A stretch of DNA of 29,932 nucleotides from DASZGL01 sp035938875 (GCA_035938875.1 DASZGL010000089.1:1-29932), one strand, 5' to 3'. Numbered from the stretch's first letter, positions 1 to 8,157 are shown. Made by a program: numbers and translations. Notes: generated by a model from the sequence alone, not told the origin.

Positions 1-29
1 GCGCGACGCGGCTGCAGATCGTGGGCGGC

Positions 30-51
30 GCGTCGCGACGCGTCGCGACGC
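30..51. repeat. 22-bp perfect palindrome made of two tandem CGTCGCGACG units
   Basis: The self-complementary 10-mer CGTCGCGACG occurs twice head to tail (31-40, 41-50). With one flanking base on each side it forms a 22-base perfect palindrome. It lies just beyond the stop of the M20 hydrolase. It could fold as a hairpin, but there is no T-run on either strand. Bases 1-76 otherwise hold nothing I can assign; all frames are open because of the high GC, so a gene end here can be neither shown nor excluded. Confidence 0.5.
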
Positions 52-76
52 TCGCGCACCGGCGCGAAGGCATCGA

Positions 77-1273
77 TCACCCGGCTGCCGGCTCGAGGGC
101 GAGCAGCGCCGCTCGTGTCAGCGTCTCGATTCCCACCGGGAGGCAGCGCTCGTCGATGTCGAACTCGGGGTGATGGTGCGGCGCCACGGGGTGATGTGCG
201 ACGTCGCCGGCGCCGACGAGGAAATAGCAGCCCGGCTTGCGCTCGAGGAAGAAGGCGACGTCGTCACCAACTGTGACGGGTCGGGCGACGTCGACGTTCC
301 CCTCCCCCACCGTCGCCGCCGCAGCCCGCCTCACCAGCTCGGCGCTGCCGGCATCGCTCAACACCGGCGGGCAGCCGGCACGGCGCTCGAACACCGCTTC
401 GCAGCGCAGCGCCGTGGCCGTAAGCGAAGCCACCTCGGCAACCCGGCGCAGGATGCGCTCGCGTTCGTCGTGACGCATCGCCCGCACCGTGCCGCGGAGT
501 TCCACCTCCTCGGCGATGACGTTGAACGCAGCGCCCCCGTTGATGGTGCCGATTGTCACCACCGCGGGCTCGAACGGCGAGGTCTCGCGACTGACAACCG
601 TCTGCAGTGCGGTGATCACCTGCGCGGCAGCGACGATGGCGTCGACTGACTTATGGGGCATCCCGCCGTGACCGCCGCGTCCGCGCACCACGATCGCAAA
701 CTCATCGGCGCTGCCGAAAACCGGCCCCTCGGTCACCGCAACGTGGCCCACCTGCAACGGGCTCCAGAGGTGGATGCCGAGAACGCGGTCGACGCCGTCA
801 TCGGCGCCGGCCACAATCATCGGCAGCGCACCGCCGGCGACCTCCTCCGCTGGCTGGAAGCACAGGCGGACATGGCCGCTCCAAGAGTCGCGCAATGACG
901 AGAGAACCGCGGCGACTCCCAATGCGATGGCGACGTGTCCGTCGTGCCCGCATGCGTGCATCGCGCCCTCGACCGTCGACACGAACGGCCGATCGGCACC
1001 GCGTTCGTTGATGGGCAGCGCATCGGTGTCGGCGCGCACCATCACCGTCGGACCTGGTCGCCCGCTGTCGAGATCGGCGACCACGGCGGTGTCGAGACCG
1101 ACACCGATGCGCACGGCATACCCCAGCGCCTCACAGCGTCCAGCGACCATCTCGGCGGTGTCGTGCTCGGCGAAGGACAGCTCCGGGTGCCGGTGCAGCG
1201 TGCGGCGCGTCTCCACCGCCTCGTCAATGACGCCGTTGATCGCCGATCGAAGGCCGGTATCCCGATCAGTCAC
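77..1273 (-). CDS. M20 family metallopeptidase / amidohydrolase (N-acyl-amino acid or hippurate hydrolase type)
   Basis: The 398-residue protein has the full length of the M20D (AmhX/IAA-amino acid hydrolase/hippuricase) group. These cytoplasmic metal enzymes cleave amide bonds of N-acylated or N-aroyl amino acids. Visible metal-site motifs are HRHPELSF (27-34), RADTDALP (80-87, usually RADMDALP), MHACGHDGH (105-113) with the metal Cys and His, QPAEE (140-144) and a C-terminal HHPEFD-type His. The dimerisation-domain motif GRGGHGGMPH is also present. Translation starts at GTG 1273 and overlaps the last 8 bases of the upstream receiver-like gene, so the two are probably co-transcribed. The substrate cannot be named from sequence. 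Family assignment is firm. Confidence 0.93.
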   Translation of the reverse strand: MTDRDTGLRSAINGVIDEAVETRRTLHRHPELSFAEHDTAEMVAGRCEALGYAVRIGVGLDTAVVADLDSGRPGPTVMVRADTDALPINERGADRPFVSTVEGAMHACGHDGHVAIALGVAAVLSSLRDSWSGHVRLCFQPAEEVAGGALPMIVAGADDGVDRVLGIHLWSPLQVGHVAVTEGPVFGSADEFAIVVRGRGGHGGMPHKSVDAIVAAAQVITALQTVVSRETSPFEPAVVTIGTINGGAAFNVIAEEVELRGTVRAMRHDERERILRRVAEVASLTATALRCEAVFERRAGCPPVLSDAGSAELVRRAAAATVGEGNVDVARPVTVGDDVAFFLERKPGCYFLVGAGDVAHHPVAPHHHPEFDIDERCLPVGIETLTRAALLALEPAAG

Positions 1274-1631
1274 TGCGTCCCGTCCCGGCGACGGGAAGGC
1301 CCGACAATCGCAGCACCACCGCCTGCAGCGCTCCGTTGGTGATGCAGCTGCTGGCTCCGACGTTCATGGCCGCCTCACGCAGCTGCTTCTCACCGTGATG
1401 GCAGAAGGCGACGATGTTGATGCTCGGGCGCTGCTCGCGCAGGGTGGCGATGAATCCCAAGCGGTGTGGCGAATCAGCGTTGAGGTCGACGAACACGGAG
1501 TCGACGTTGGGGACAGCCTCGGGAGCTGTGACGGCGACCATCTCGCCCCCCACCTTGGTCACCGCGGCTTCGAGCTGGCTGCGGAACATCAGGTCGTCGC
1601 TGAGCAGGGCAACGCGCCGCGCCATCAGCAT
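1266..1631 (-). CDS. CheY-like (pseudo)receiver domain protein
   Basis: A stand-alone protein of about 120 residues with the receiver-domain pattern: an acidic pair at the end of strand 1 (LLSDD), a candidate phospho-acceptor Asp in VFVDLNAD, and the late 'GASSCI' segment that matches the GA-x-GY(L/I) turn. The invariant Lys near the end of strand 5 is not visible (SCITNG follows), so it may not be phosphorylated in the usual way. There is no output domain. The reading frame extends to 1652, but that would run into the divergent Fe-S carrier gene. ATG 1631 or ATG 1625 fits the domain start better and leaves 13-19 bases between the divergent starts. Its stop overlaps the M20 start. The role is unknown. 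Confidence 0.6.
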   Translation of the reverse strand: MLMARRVALLSDDLMFRSQLEAAVTKVGGEMVAVTAPEAVPNVDSVFVDLNADSPHRLGFIATLREQRPSINIVAFCHHGEKQLREAAMNVGASSCITNGALQAVVLRLSGLPVAGTGRSD

Positions 1632-1644
1632 CCTGTCATCATAG

Positions 1645-2064
1645 ATGGACATGCCAACGACCCAGACCGACGCAAGGCGTCACAACCTGCACTGGACGAG
1701 CGACGCGATCGAGGCCATCCGCCGGCTTCGCGCCGAGGAGGAGCGCCCTGGCGCGCCTTTTCGTGTCGACGTCCGCCTCGGCGGCTGCCAGGGCTTCAAG
1801 GTCTACTTCGAGCTCGACGAGATCAACCAGGACGACGCCGTCTTCTGGGCGGACGACGATGTCGCCGTCGTGGTTCAGAAGGACGGCCTGCCGATGATCT
1901 CCGGCGGCGTCCTCGACTACGAGGATTCCCACCGCGGTCACGGCTTCCGCATGGCCAATCCACAAGCCGAGAAGGCGTGCGGCTGTGGCCAGGCGTTCTA
2001 CGCCAACTTCGAGGCTGAGGAAGAGGCGCGAAGCGACGCCTCGTCGGTGATCGCCGAACCGTAA
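1645..2064 (+). CDS. A-type iron-sulfur cluster carrier / insertion protein (HesB/IscA/ErpA family)
   Basis: A 139-residue protein with the three conserved cysteines of A-type carriers, which accept Fe-S clusters from the assembly scaffold and pass them to apo-enzymes. C48 lies in GGCQGF, and C112 and C114 lie in ACGCGQAF. The core between them (strand VDVRL, then FELDE, GLPMISGGVLDYED) matches the fold. The C-terminal tail is about 20 residues longer than in E. coli IscA and acidic. ATG 1645 is used here; ATG 1651 is equally possible. No Shine-Dalgarno precedes either, so the message may be leaderless. No other isc or suf gene is nearby, which is normal for ErpA-like carriers serving respiratory or CoA-metabolism enzymes. 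Confidence 0.88.
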   Translation: MDMPTTQTDARRHNLHWTSDAIEAIRRLRAEEERPGAPFRVDVRLGGCQGFKVYFELDEINQDDAVFWADDDVAVVVQKDGLPMISGGVLDYEDSHRGHGFRMANPQAEKACGCGQAFYANFEAEEEARSDASSVIAEP

Positions 2065-2193
2065 CGGGAGTCACCACCAGGCACGGCCGCACAGGCCGCT
2101 TGTAATGTCCTGGCGAGGGGAGGAGGATGGGTGGCCTTCCCGCCGGGATACCGGTGCTCTGTCGGGACGGCGGGCAGGAAGGAGGTATGCAGC

Positions 2194-2535
2194 ATGCCCC
2201 AGTACCTCGTGCAGGTCGCGTACACCCCTGAGTCGTGGGCCGCGATGGTCGATACGCCGCAGAACCGCCAGGAGCTGGTCCGCCCCGCTCTCGAGAGCAT
2301 CGGCGGCAAGTTCCTCCACGCATGGATGGCGTTCGGCGAGTACGACCTGATCGGCATCATCGAGACGCCGAGCAACATCGATGCGGCGGCGTTCTCGATC
2401 GGCGTCGCCTCCAAGGGAACGGTGAGGGCACTGCACACGACGCCCCTGCTGACCATGGAGGAGGGCGTCTCGGCGATGAAGCGCGCCCAGCAGGTGGCCT
2501 ACAAGCCTCCGGCGACGGCAGCCGGCGTCCGCTAG
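2194..2535 (+). CDS. GYD domain-containing protein
   Basis: A 113-residue single-domain protein of the GYD family, named for the Gly-Tyr/Glu-Tyr-Asp turn seen here as GEYDLIGIIE. Family members are small ferredoxin-like (dimeric alpha+beta) proteins of unknown function, often beside metabolic enzymes. The reading frame opens upstream at 2131, but the start is ATG 2194: AAGGAGG at 2179-2185 lies 8 bases before it, and the product then begins MPQYLVQVAYTPE as in the family. It points toward the convergent crotonase gene. Confidence 0.85.
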   Translation: MPQYLVQVAYTPESWAAMVDTPQNRQELVRPALESIGGKFLHAWMAFGEYDLIGIIETPSNIDAAAFSIGVASKGTVRALHTTPLLTMEEGVSAMKRAQQVAYKPPATAAGVR

Positions 2536-2563
2536 GGGGACTGCCGGGGCTGGAGGGTCGAGG

Positions 2564-3349
2564 TCAGCGTCCCCGGAACTGAGGCTGGCGCTTGTCGAGG
2601 AAGGCCCGCGTGCCCTCGATGCGGTCCTCGGTGCCGAGCAGCAGCAGGAACGCCTGCCGTTCGACCTCCAGCCCCGCCTCGAGAGGCGTCTCGAAGGCGG
2701 CGAGCACGGCGCGCTTGGCGAGGCGAACCGCGAGGCGCGGCATGGCGGCGATCTCGGAGGCAAGCGACAGGGCGACCTCGAGCGTGTCGGCGTCTGCGAC
2801 CAGGCGGTTGACGACGCCGAGACGCTGCGCCTCCGAGGCGTCGATCATGCGACCGGTGAGCACGATGTCCATGGCCGCCTGCCGTCCCGCGGTACGCGCC
2901 CAGCGCTGCGTCCCACCTGCGCCAGGAATGATCCCCAGTTTGATCTCTGGTTGACCAAAACGGGCACCCTCGCCGGCGACGATGAGGTCGCAGCACAACG
3001 CCAGCTCACAGCCCCCGCCAAGGGCGTAGCCGTTGACGGCTGCGACCATGGGCACGAGCACCTGGCGGATGCGCCGCCAACGCTCCGCCTGGCCGCCACG
3101 CATGACGTCGACAGACGTCCGCTCGACCATCACCTTGAGGTCGGCGCCGGCGGCGAAGACCTTGTCGGAACCGGTCAGCACCACGGCGCCGACCGCCTCG
3201 TCGGCGTCCGCCTCCTCGAGCGCAGACGCGATCGCCTCCAGGGTCGGCTCGTCCAGGGCATTGCGGACGGCGGGGCGGTTGATGCGCAGCAGGACAACGG
3301 CGCCCCGCCGCTCGACGGCCATGGGCGTGGCGGCAGCGGTTTCAGCCAT
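2564..3349 (-). CDS. Enoyl-CoA hydratase/isomerase family protein (crotonase), active-site intact
   Basis: A 261-residue crotonase, the normal length, predicted to hydrate trans-2-enoyl-CoA in beta-oxidation-type pathways. The oxyanion-hole segment AAGADLK (66-72) and GGGCELAL are present. Both catalytic glutamates of classical hydratases are in place: E115 in GGCEL and E135 in QPEIKLGIIPGAGGTQR. The frame opens at 3367, but ATG 3349 is chosen because AAGGAG at 3359-3364 precedes it by 9 bases. It is divergent from the 3-hydroxyacyl-CoA dehydrogenase gene 92 bases away; hydratase and dehydrogenase are the two successive steps of beta-oxidation. Confidence 0.93.
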   Translation of the reverse strand: MAETAAATPMAVERRGAVVLLRINRPAVRNALDEPTLEAIASALEEADADEAVGAVVLTGSDKVFAAGADLKVMVERTSVDVMRGGQAERWRRIRQVLVPMVAAVNGYALGGGCELALCCDLIVAGEGARFGQPEIKLGIIPGAGGTQRWARTAGRQAAMDIVLTGRMIDASEAQRLGVVNRLVADADTLEVALSLASEIAAMPRLAVRLAKRAVLAAFETPLEAGLEVERQAFLLLLGTEDRIEGTRAFLDKRQPQFRGR

Positions 3350-3440
3350 CGCGCTCTTCTCCTTCACCGGACGAGAGCGTTACGGTGACGGGGTCCGGCG
3401 GCTTCGAAGTCTAGCCAGCAATCGAGGAGGTCCTGCGGAG

Positions 3441-4301
3441 ATGGCCATCAACACCGTCGGGGTGGTCGGCGCCGGCCTGATGGGGTCGGGCATCGCCGAG
3501 GTCTGCGCGCGTCATGGGCTGCAGACGCGGGTCTGCGAGAAGAGCCCCGAGCCGCTCGACGCGGCGCGCCGGCGCGTTGAGCGCTCGCTGGAGCGCGGTC
3601 GCAGCACCGGCAAGCTCAGTGACGACGACCTCAGCCGCATCGCCGGCCTTCTCGACTTCACCACCGACCTGGAGACGCTCGCCGACTGTGACATCGTGGT
3701 GGAGGCGATCGTCGAGCGTCTGCCCGACAAGGTGGAGCTCTTCGAGCGGCTCGACCACATCGTTCCCGACCACGCGATCCTGGCGACGAACACGTCGTCG
3801 CTGCCGATCATCGAGATCGCTCGGGCGACGCGACGCGCCGACCGGGTGATCGGAACGCACTTCTTCAATCCGGCTCCGGTGATGAAGCTGCTCGAGCTGG
3901 TGCGCAGCGTGGCCACCAGCACGAAGACACTCGAGCAGACCCGTGACTTCGGCGAGCACCTCGACAAGCACATCATCGTCGCCCAGGATCGCGGCGGCTT
4001 CATCGTCAACCTGCTGCTCATCCCCTTCCTCACCCACGCGGTCCGCCTCTACGAGTCCGGTTTCGCCACCCGCGAGGACATCGACGAGGGCATGAAGCTT
4101 GGCTGCGGCCATCCCATGGGACCGCTGCAGCTTCTCGACTACATCGGTCTCGACACTGCGCTTTTCGTCTGCGAGGCGCTGTACGCAGAGTACGCCAACG
4201 CCGACTACGCGCCGCCTCCGCTGCTCCGCCGCATGGTGGCCGCAGGCTGGCTGGGGCAGAAGAGCGCCAAGGGCTTCTACGAGTACGAGCGAGCCCGCTA
4301 A
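3441..4301 (+). CDS. 3-hydroxyacyl-CoA (3-hydroxybutyryl-CoA) dehydrogenase
   Basis: A 286-residue stand-alone Hbd/FadB2-type dehydrogenase, which oxidises (S)-3-hydroxyacyl-CoA with NAD(P)+ in the cytoplasm. The Rossmann motif VGAGLMGSGIAE is at residues 9-20. The NTSSLPI segment (117-123) and catalytic-His motif GTHFFNPAPVMKL (H140) follow. The C-terminal domain keeps GGFIVNLLLIPF and GCGHPMGPLQLLDYIGLDT. The frame is open far upstream, but ATG 3441 is the start: GAGGAGG at 3424-3430 precedes it. The stop overlaps the convergent DUF6941-like gene by 4 bases. It pairs functionally with the divergent enoyl-CoA hydratase. Confidence 0.94.
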   Translation: MAINTVGVVGAGLMGSGIAEVCARHGLQTRVCEKSPEPLDAARRRVERSLERGRSTGKLSDDDLSRIAGLLDFTTDLETLADCDIVVEAIVERLPDKVELFERLDHIVPDHAILATNTSSLPIIEIARATRRADRVIGTHFFNPAPVMKLLELVRSVATSTKTLEQTRDFGEHLDKHIIVAQDRGGFIVNLLLIPFLTHAVRLYESGFATREDIDEGMKLGCGHPMGPLQLLDYIGLDTALFVCEALYAEYANADYAPPPLLRRMVAAGWLGQKSAKGFYEYERAR

Positions 4302-4726
4302 TTGGCCATCGGGCCTGCAGCGCCCTGCACCTGCTCCTCGACGCGCAGTCGCACCTGGGCTAGCAGCCGGTCTCCCGACCAGAACTCGGCAGCGTAGCGG
4401 CCGGGCTCGCCGAATGTCGGGTTGACGTAGGCGACCGTGGGCACGCTGATCTCGACATCACTGGCCGGAACTTGGCCGGCGGACTGGAACTGCAGGTTCA
4501 CCGGGGGGATGACAAACTTGCCGGCGTCGTCGACAAATCGCATCTCCACCTGGTGCGTCTTGCCCACATCAGCCTCACCAAAGCGAAAACCGGCGACGAC
4601 GGCAAACGTCGCCTGACCGGGGATGTGGGGCAGAGCGATGGTCGAGAAGCCACCGCCGAGCACGTAGAGCTTGCGGTCGGGTGGGACCGCAGCGGTGTCG
4701 GCGAAGAATGCGTACTCGAGCTCCAT
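4298..4726 (-). CDS. DUF6941-like conserved hypothetical protein
   Basis: A 142-residue soluble protein opening with MELEYAFFADTAAVPP followed by KLYVLGGGF, the pattern I associate with the DUF6941 family. It is rich in short beta strands and has no signal peptide, membrane segment or catalytic motif. The C-terminal half (GEPGRYAAEFWSGDRLLAQVRLRV) resembles a beta-sandwich edge. It is 22 bases downstream of the PHP gene on the same strand, so probably co-transcribed with it. Function is unknown; the family name is recognised with moderate confidence. Confidence 0.7.
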   Translation of the reverse strand: MELEYAFFADTAAVPPDRKLYVLGGGFSTIALPHIPGQATFAVVAGFRFGEADVGKTHQVEMRFVDDAGKFVIPPVNLQFQSAGQVPASDVEISVPTVAYVNPTFGEPGRYAAEFWSGDRLLAQVRLRVEEQVQGAAGPMAN

Positions 4727-4748
4727 GCGACCTCACCCATGATAGGGA

Positions 4749-5648
4749 TCAGCGCAGCGCGGCCCGGGCGTCCTCCAGTCCCTCGAGCACGTCGGGGCCG
4801 TTATGGGTGACCTGTCCTGGGTTGTGCACGAACGGCTTGACGATGGGACCGTGGAAGTCCGCACCGGCGGTGACGCTCAGCCCCACCTTGGTCGCCAGGG
4901 TGGCGAATCGCTGCGACTGCTCCTCCTTGTGCCACGTGGTCCACGCCTCGACACCACCGAGGCCGGCGTCGCGCAGCTCGACGAACGCTGCCTCAGGCTC
5001 GATGTCACCCAGGGTCGCCCCGGGATGAGCGAGCACAGGGACGCCGCCCGCCTCGCGCACCCAGGCGATGGCCTCGACGAGGCTGGGCTGATACGGGGCC
5101 TCGGTCGCCAGCGGCTTGCCGCGAGCGAACCAGTCCCCGTACAGGTTGGCCGGCTTCTCGCCGCGGTATGGATCCATTCGCGAGTCTCCCCGGGTCACCT
5201 CGAGGAGGAGCTGGCGCAGGTAGCTGAACGGTGGCACCCGGTCGGCGCCGCAGCGCGCCTCGACCATCTCCCAGGAGATGGGGAATCCCTCGCTGGCTGC
5301 GCAGTCGACCCACCGACGCGAACGATCGATGTCGGCGCGACGCACTCCCTCGACGCGCGCCCGGAAGACGTCGTCGTCCAGCGGAACGAAATACGCGAGG
5401 CAGTGATGCTCGCGCTCACGCCATCGCGTGCTTATCTCGCATGCGGGGATCAGGTCGATGCCCTGCGTTGCACACGCGGCCGCGGCGCGAGGAACACTGG
5501 CCATCGAGTTGTGGTCGGTGACCGCGATGGTGCTCAGGCCCGCAGCCGCGCAGCGTGCAATCAGGTCTTCGGGCTGCAGCTCACCGTCGGAGGCGACGGT
5601 GTGCATGTGCAGGTCGAGGCGTTTCTCGATGGGGAGTGTCTGCTGCAT
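4749..5648 (-). CDS. PHP domain phosphoesterase (RNase AM / nucleoside bisphosphatase-like)
   Basis: A 299-residue protein of the polymerase and histidinol phosphatase (PHP) superfamily. These are trinuclear-metal phosphoesterases. The N-terminal DLHMHTVASDGELQPEDLI (12-30) supplies the HxH ligands, followed by AVTDHNS, then Glu in PACEIS. Late motifs are VLAHPGAT and GADFHG. The length and motif order match the YciV/TrpH-like group, which acts on 3',5'-nucleoside bisphosphates or 5' ends of RNA. An inserted middle segment (about 120-190) is typical. The substrate is inferred only from the subgroup. Confidence 0.85.
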   Translation of the reverse strand: MQQTLPIEKRLDLHMHTVASDGELQPEDLIARCAAAGLSTIAVTDHNSMASVPRAAAACATQGIDLIPACEISTRWREREHHCLAYFVPLDDDVFRARVEGVRRADIDRSRRWVDCAASEGFPISWEMVEARCGADRVPPFSYLRQLLLEVTRGDSRMDPYRGEKPANLYGDWFARGKPLATEAPYQPSLVEAIAWVREAGGVPVLAHPGATLGDIEPEAAFVELRDAGLGGVEAWTTWHKEEQSQRFATLATKVGLSVTAGADFHGPIVKPFVHNPGQVTHNGPDVLEGLEDARAALR

Positions 5649-5711
5649 GTGGCCTTGAGTCTACCCGTACACTCTCGACTCAGCCGGCGCGCTTGATGGC
5701 GCCAATGGGGA

Positions 5712-5739
5712 GACGGGCGACAGCAGCCTGTCGCCCGTC
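5712..5739 (-). terminator. Perfect 12-bp stem-loop downstream of the MFS exporter
   Basis: GACGGGCGACAG (5712-5723) and CTGTCGCCCGTC (5728-5739) form a perfect 12-bp stem with a 4-base loop, 9 bases past the exporter's stop on the minus strand. No T-run follows, as is common for terminators in high-GC bacteria. The position directly after a gene makes transcription termination the simplest reading. Confidence 0.7.
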
Positions 5740-5748
5740 CCGCGTCCC

Positions 5749-7356
5749 TCAGCGTTCAGCAAAAGCCCAGACATCCAGCTCCTCGTCGGCGCGCCCCAGC
5801 TCGAGCACCCACACGGGAACGTCCACCGCCACGGCAACATCCCGATCGCGCGCCTCAGCGACAGCCGGTTGCTCGCCGGTCTGCGGCCCGGTACGCGACA
5901 CCGAAGCTCGCCGGATCGCGCCCCATCCGGGGATCGCCAGCGCGAGGATGATCACGGTGGCCCCCACAAAGAGGGTTGCGGCCGCGAAGGCGTGGTCGGC
6001 CCCGACCACGAACACCTGACGCGATGCAGCGCTCATGACAGTCTGCCCCGCCACACCCTGCGCGCTCGCCCCGAACACGGAGACGAGCACAGCCAGGCCG
6101 AGCGCCCCGCCGAGCTGCTGCATCACGTTGACGAGACCCGACGCCGCGCCGGCGTCCTCCGCTCGAACACCGGCCAGCGACGCCGACGTCAGAGGCACAA
6201 AGGCGAGCCCGTTCCCGGTGCCGAAGAGCAGAAGCGGCACCAGGAGCGCCATGTAGCCGCTCGTTGACGACAGCTGCGTGAGAATCAGCATCCCGCTCGT
6301 CGACAGCAGCAACCCGCCCACCATGAGCGGCTTGCCGCCGACACGCTCCACCAGCCACCGTGCGCTGAGCTGCGACGCCACGAACAGCGCGACGGTCAGC
6401 GGCAGGAACGCCAAACCGGTCTGCAGGGGCCCGTAGCCGAGCACCTCCTGGAGGAATTGCGTCAGGAAGAAGAACATCCCGAACATGCCGGCGACGAGGA
6501 ACAGCCGGGCGACGTACGAGCTGCTTCGGCTGCGGTCGGCGAACAACCGCAGCGGCGTGATCGGCTCCGGCGCGTGCGACTCGATGACCACAAAGGCGAT
6601 CAGCAGCACAATTCCGGCGGCGAAGGCAGCCACCGTCGTCACATCACCCCAGCCACTGGTGGCGGCGCGCACGAACCCGTACGCCAGCGAGGTCACGCCG
6701 GCCGTCGAGGTCACTGCTCCGCGAACGTCGAAGTGCCCGTTGCGCCCCGGCGTCTCTGTCAGCACGTTCCGAGCCAGCGCGAGCACAACGAGACCGATCG
6801 GCACGTTGACGAACAGCACCCATCTCCACGACGCCCATTGGGTCAGCAGGCCGCCCAGGATGAGCCCCACTGCTGCGCCCCCGATCGACACGGCGGTGAA
6901 CCAGCCGAGGGCACGGATGCGCTCGCGTCCCTCACTGAACATGGTCAGGAGCAGTGCGAGCGCCGATGGCGCCGCGAGTGCTCCGCCGATCCCCTGGAGC
7001 GCCCGAGCCGCGAGCAGCCAGCCGCTCCACAGTGCCAGTCCCCCGGCGAATGACGCCAGGGTGAAGATGGCGATCCCGGCCATGAAAACACGCCGGCGGC
7101 CGAGCAGGTCGCCCGCCCGGGCGCCGAGGAGCAGGAAGCCGCCGAAGGCGAGGGTGTACGCGGTGACGACCCAGGAGAGGCTCGCCGCTGAGAAGTCCAG
7201 CGACCGGGCGACGTCAGGGAGGGCGACGTTCACGATGGTGTTGTCGAGCATCACCATCAGCTGGACGGTGAGGATGATGCCCAGGACCAGCCACGGCCGG
7301 GGCTGGCGCTCGGTTGCCCGGTCGACCGGCCGGGCGAGGGTCGCGGTGCCTTGCAC
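5749..7356 (-). CDS. MFS drug exporter, DHA2 (EmrB/QacA) family
   Basis: A 535-residue, about 14-helix inner-membrane proton antiporter. DHA2 hallmarks are visible: LMVMLDNTIVNVALPD in helix 1, LLGARAGDLLGRRRVFMAG between helices 2 and 3 (motif A), and SWRWVLFVNVPIG in helix 6. The C-terminus is a soluble acidic tail. The frame opens at 7452, but that would include the promoter region. GTG 7356 is chosen because GGAGG at 7363-7367 precedes it at normal spacing and the product then begins VQGTATLARPVD. It is divergent from a TetR regulator, with paired operators in its promoter, so substrate-relieved repression is expected. The substrates are probably toxic organic compounds and are not deducible. 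Confidence 0.93.
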   Translation of the reverse strand: MQGTATLARPVDRATERQPRPWLVLGIILTVQLMVMLDNTIVNVALPDVARSLDFSAASLSWVVTAYTLAFGGFLLLGARAGDLLGRRRVFMAGIAIFTLASFAGGLALWSGWLLAARALQGIGGALAAPSALALLLTMFSEGRERIRALGWFTAVSIGGAAVGLILGGLLTQWASWRWVLFVNVPIGLVVLALARNVLTETPGRNGHFDVRGAVTSTAGVTSLAYGFVRAATSGWGDVTTVAAFAAGIVLLIAFVVIESHAPEPITPLRLFADRSRSSSYVARLFLVAGMFGMFFFLTQFLQEVLGYGPLQTGLAFLPLTVALFVASQLSARWLVERVGGKPLMVGGLLLSTSGMLILTQLSSTSGYMALLVPLLLFGTGNGLAFVPLTSASLAGVRAEDAGAASGLVNVMQQLGGALGLAVLVSVFGASAQGVAGQTVMSAASRQVFVVGADHAFAAATLFVGATVIILALAIPGWGAIRRASVSRTGPQTGEQPAVAEARDRDVAVAVDVPVWVLELGRADEELDVWAFAER

Positions 7357-7387
7357 GAAGAACCTCCAGATGGGGTACGATGTCGAA

Positions 7388-7427
7388 ACGGAAGCTTCCT
7401 CCGGAAGTATACGGAGGCTTCCTCCGT
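7388..7427. promoter_or_regulatory. Two tandem TetR-type operators, ACGGARG-CTT-CCTCCGK
   Basis: Two 17-base copies lie at 7388-7404 (ACGGAAGCTTCCTCCGG) and 7411-7427 (ACGGAGGCTTCCTCCGT), 23 bases centre to centre. The second has perfect 7-bp arms around CTT; the first has two mismatched pairs. They sit between the divergent exporter and TetR genes, one in the promoter spacer and one over the predicted start of transcription. Binding by the adjacent TetR protein is inferred. Confidence 0.85.
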
Positions 7428-7434
7428 TTTGCAA
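7406..7434 (-). promoter_or_regulatory. Promoter of the MFS exporter (-35 TTGCAA, 17 bp, -10 TATACT)
   Basis: On the minus strand TTGCAA (7429-7434) and TATACT (7406-7411) are separated by exactly 17 bases. The spacer is almost entirely the perfect operator copy at 7411-7427. Predicted transcription starts near 7399, inside the second operator copy. Repressor bound here would block RNA polymerase directly. Confidence 0.75.
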
Positions 7435-7440
7435 GTGACC

Positions 7441-8124
7441 ATGGGTGACCAAGTCGTGGGACGTGATGCGACGCCGGGGAGCCCGGTGATCGACATCGAC
7501 CGGTCGGCGCCGTCCGACCGGCCCCTTCGCGCCGACGCGGTGCGCAACCGCGAGCTACTGCTCGATGCCGCCGCGGCCGCCTTCGCCGCCCAGGGCGCCG
7601 ACGTTCCCCTGGAGGACATCGCGCGCAGCGCCGGGGTTGGCATCGGCACGCTCTACCGGCACTTTCCCTCGCGCGACTCGCTGGTCGAAGCTGTCTATCG
7701 CCACGAGGTCGATGTCCTCTGCGAAAGCGCCGACCGCTTGCTCGACTCGCTTCCACCCGACCAGGCCCTCGCCGAGTGGATGCAACTGTTCGTCCGACAC
7801 GTTGCCACCAAGCGAGGAATGATGTCGGCGCTCAAGGCGATGATGGCCGCCGACGCCACCCTCTTCGACCAGACGCGCGCGCGGGCGGTGGCCGCGGCCA
7901 CCAAGCTGCTCGATGCGGGAGCTGCCGCCGGTACTGTGCGTGCCGACGTCAAGGGAGCAGATCTGCTCCGCGCCGTCGGTGGCATCTGCATGTCAACCGA
8001 CCAGGAGCGATCCGACGCTTCCAGCCGCCTCGTGGCACTCCTCTTCGACGGCCTGCGCCACGGCGCGTCGAGCGCGCCGCCACTCGCCACGGCCTCAGCT
8101 CCGGGGTCGCGCACCTCCGGCTGA
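7441..8124 (+). CDS. TetR family transcriptional repressor of the adjacent exporter
   Basis: A 227-residue regulator. The N-terminal helix-turn-helix is clear: NRELLLDAAAAAFAAQGAD, then VPLEDIARSAGVGIGTLYRHFPSRDSLVEAVY (about 38-88 in all). The ligand-binding C-terminal domain is typical of the subgroup with ALKAMMAAD and SRLVALLFDGLR. ATG 7441 follows a poor ribosome site; GTG 7435 is a possible alternative. It diverges from the DHA2 exporter and probably represses it, and itself, through the two operators at 7388-7427. Its TGA stop at 8122-8124 is in the same reading frame as the downstream hydrolase-cyclase. Confidence 0.9.
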   Translation: MGDQVVGRDATPGSPVIDIDRSAPSDRPLRADAVRNRELLLDAAAAAFAAQGADVPLEDIARSAGVGIGTLYRHFPSRDSLVEAVYRHEVDVLCESADRLLDSLPPDQALAEWMQLFVRHVATKRGMMSALKAMMAADATLFDQTRARAVAAATKLLDAGAAAGTVRADVKGADLLRAVGGICMSTDQERSDASSRLVALLFDGLRHGASSAPPLATASAPGSRTSG

Positions 8125-8157
8125 CCGCGCGCGGGCACACGCCGTTCGGTCTATCCG

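Noticed and set aside
3367..3398. CCGGAC / GTCCGG inverted repeat between the divergent crotonase and dehydrogenase genes
   Set aside because: Six-base GC-rich arms with a 20-base spacer are expected by chance here.
5656..5682. TGAGTC / GACTCA arms upstream of the PHP gene
   Set aside because: The 15-base spacer and six-base arms are too weak to claim an operator without comparison to relatives.
6457..7438. Long plus-strand open frames opposite the MFS exporter
   Set aside because: They are antisense shadows; the minus strand encodes a full DHA2 exporter with family motifs, and the plus-strand products are Arg/Ser/Pro-rich with no recognisable domain.
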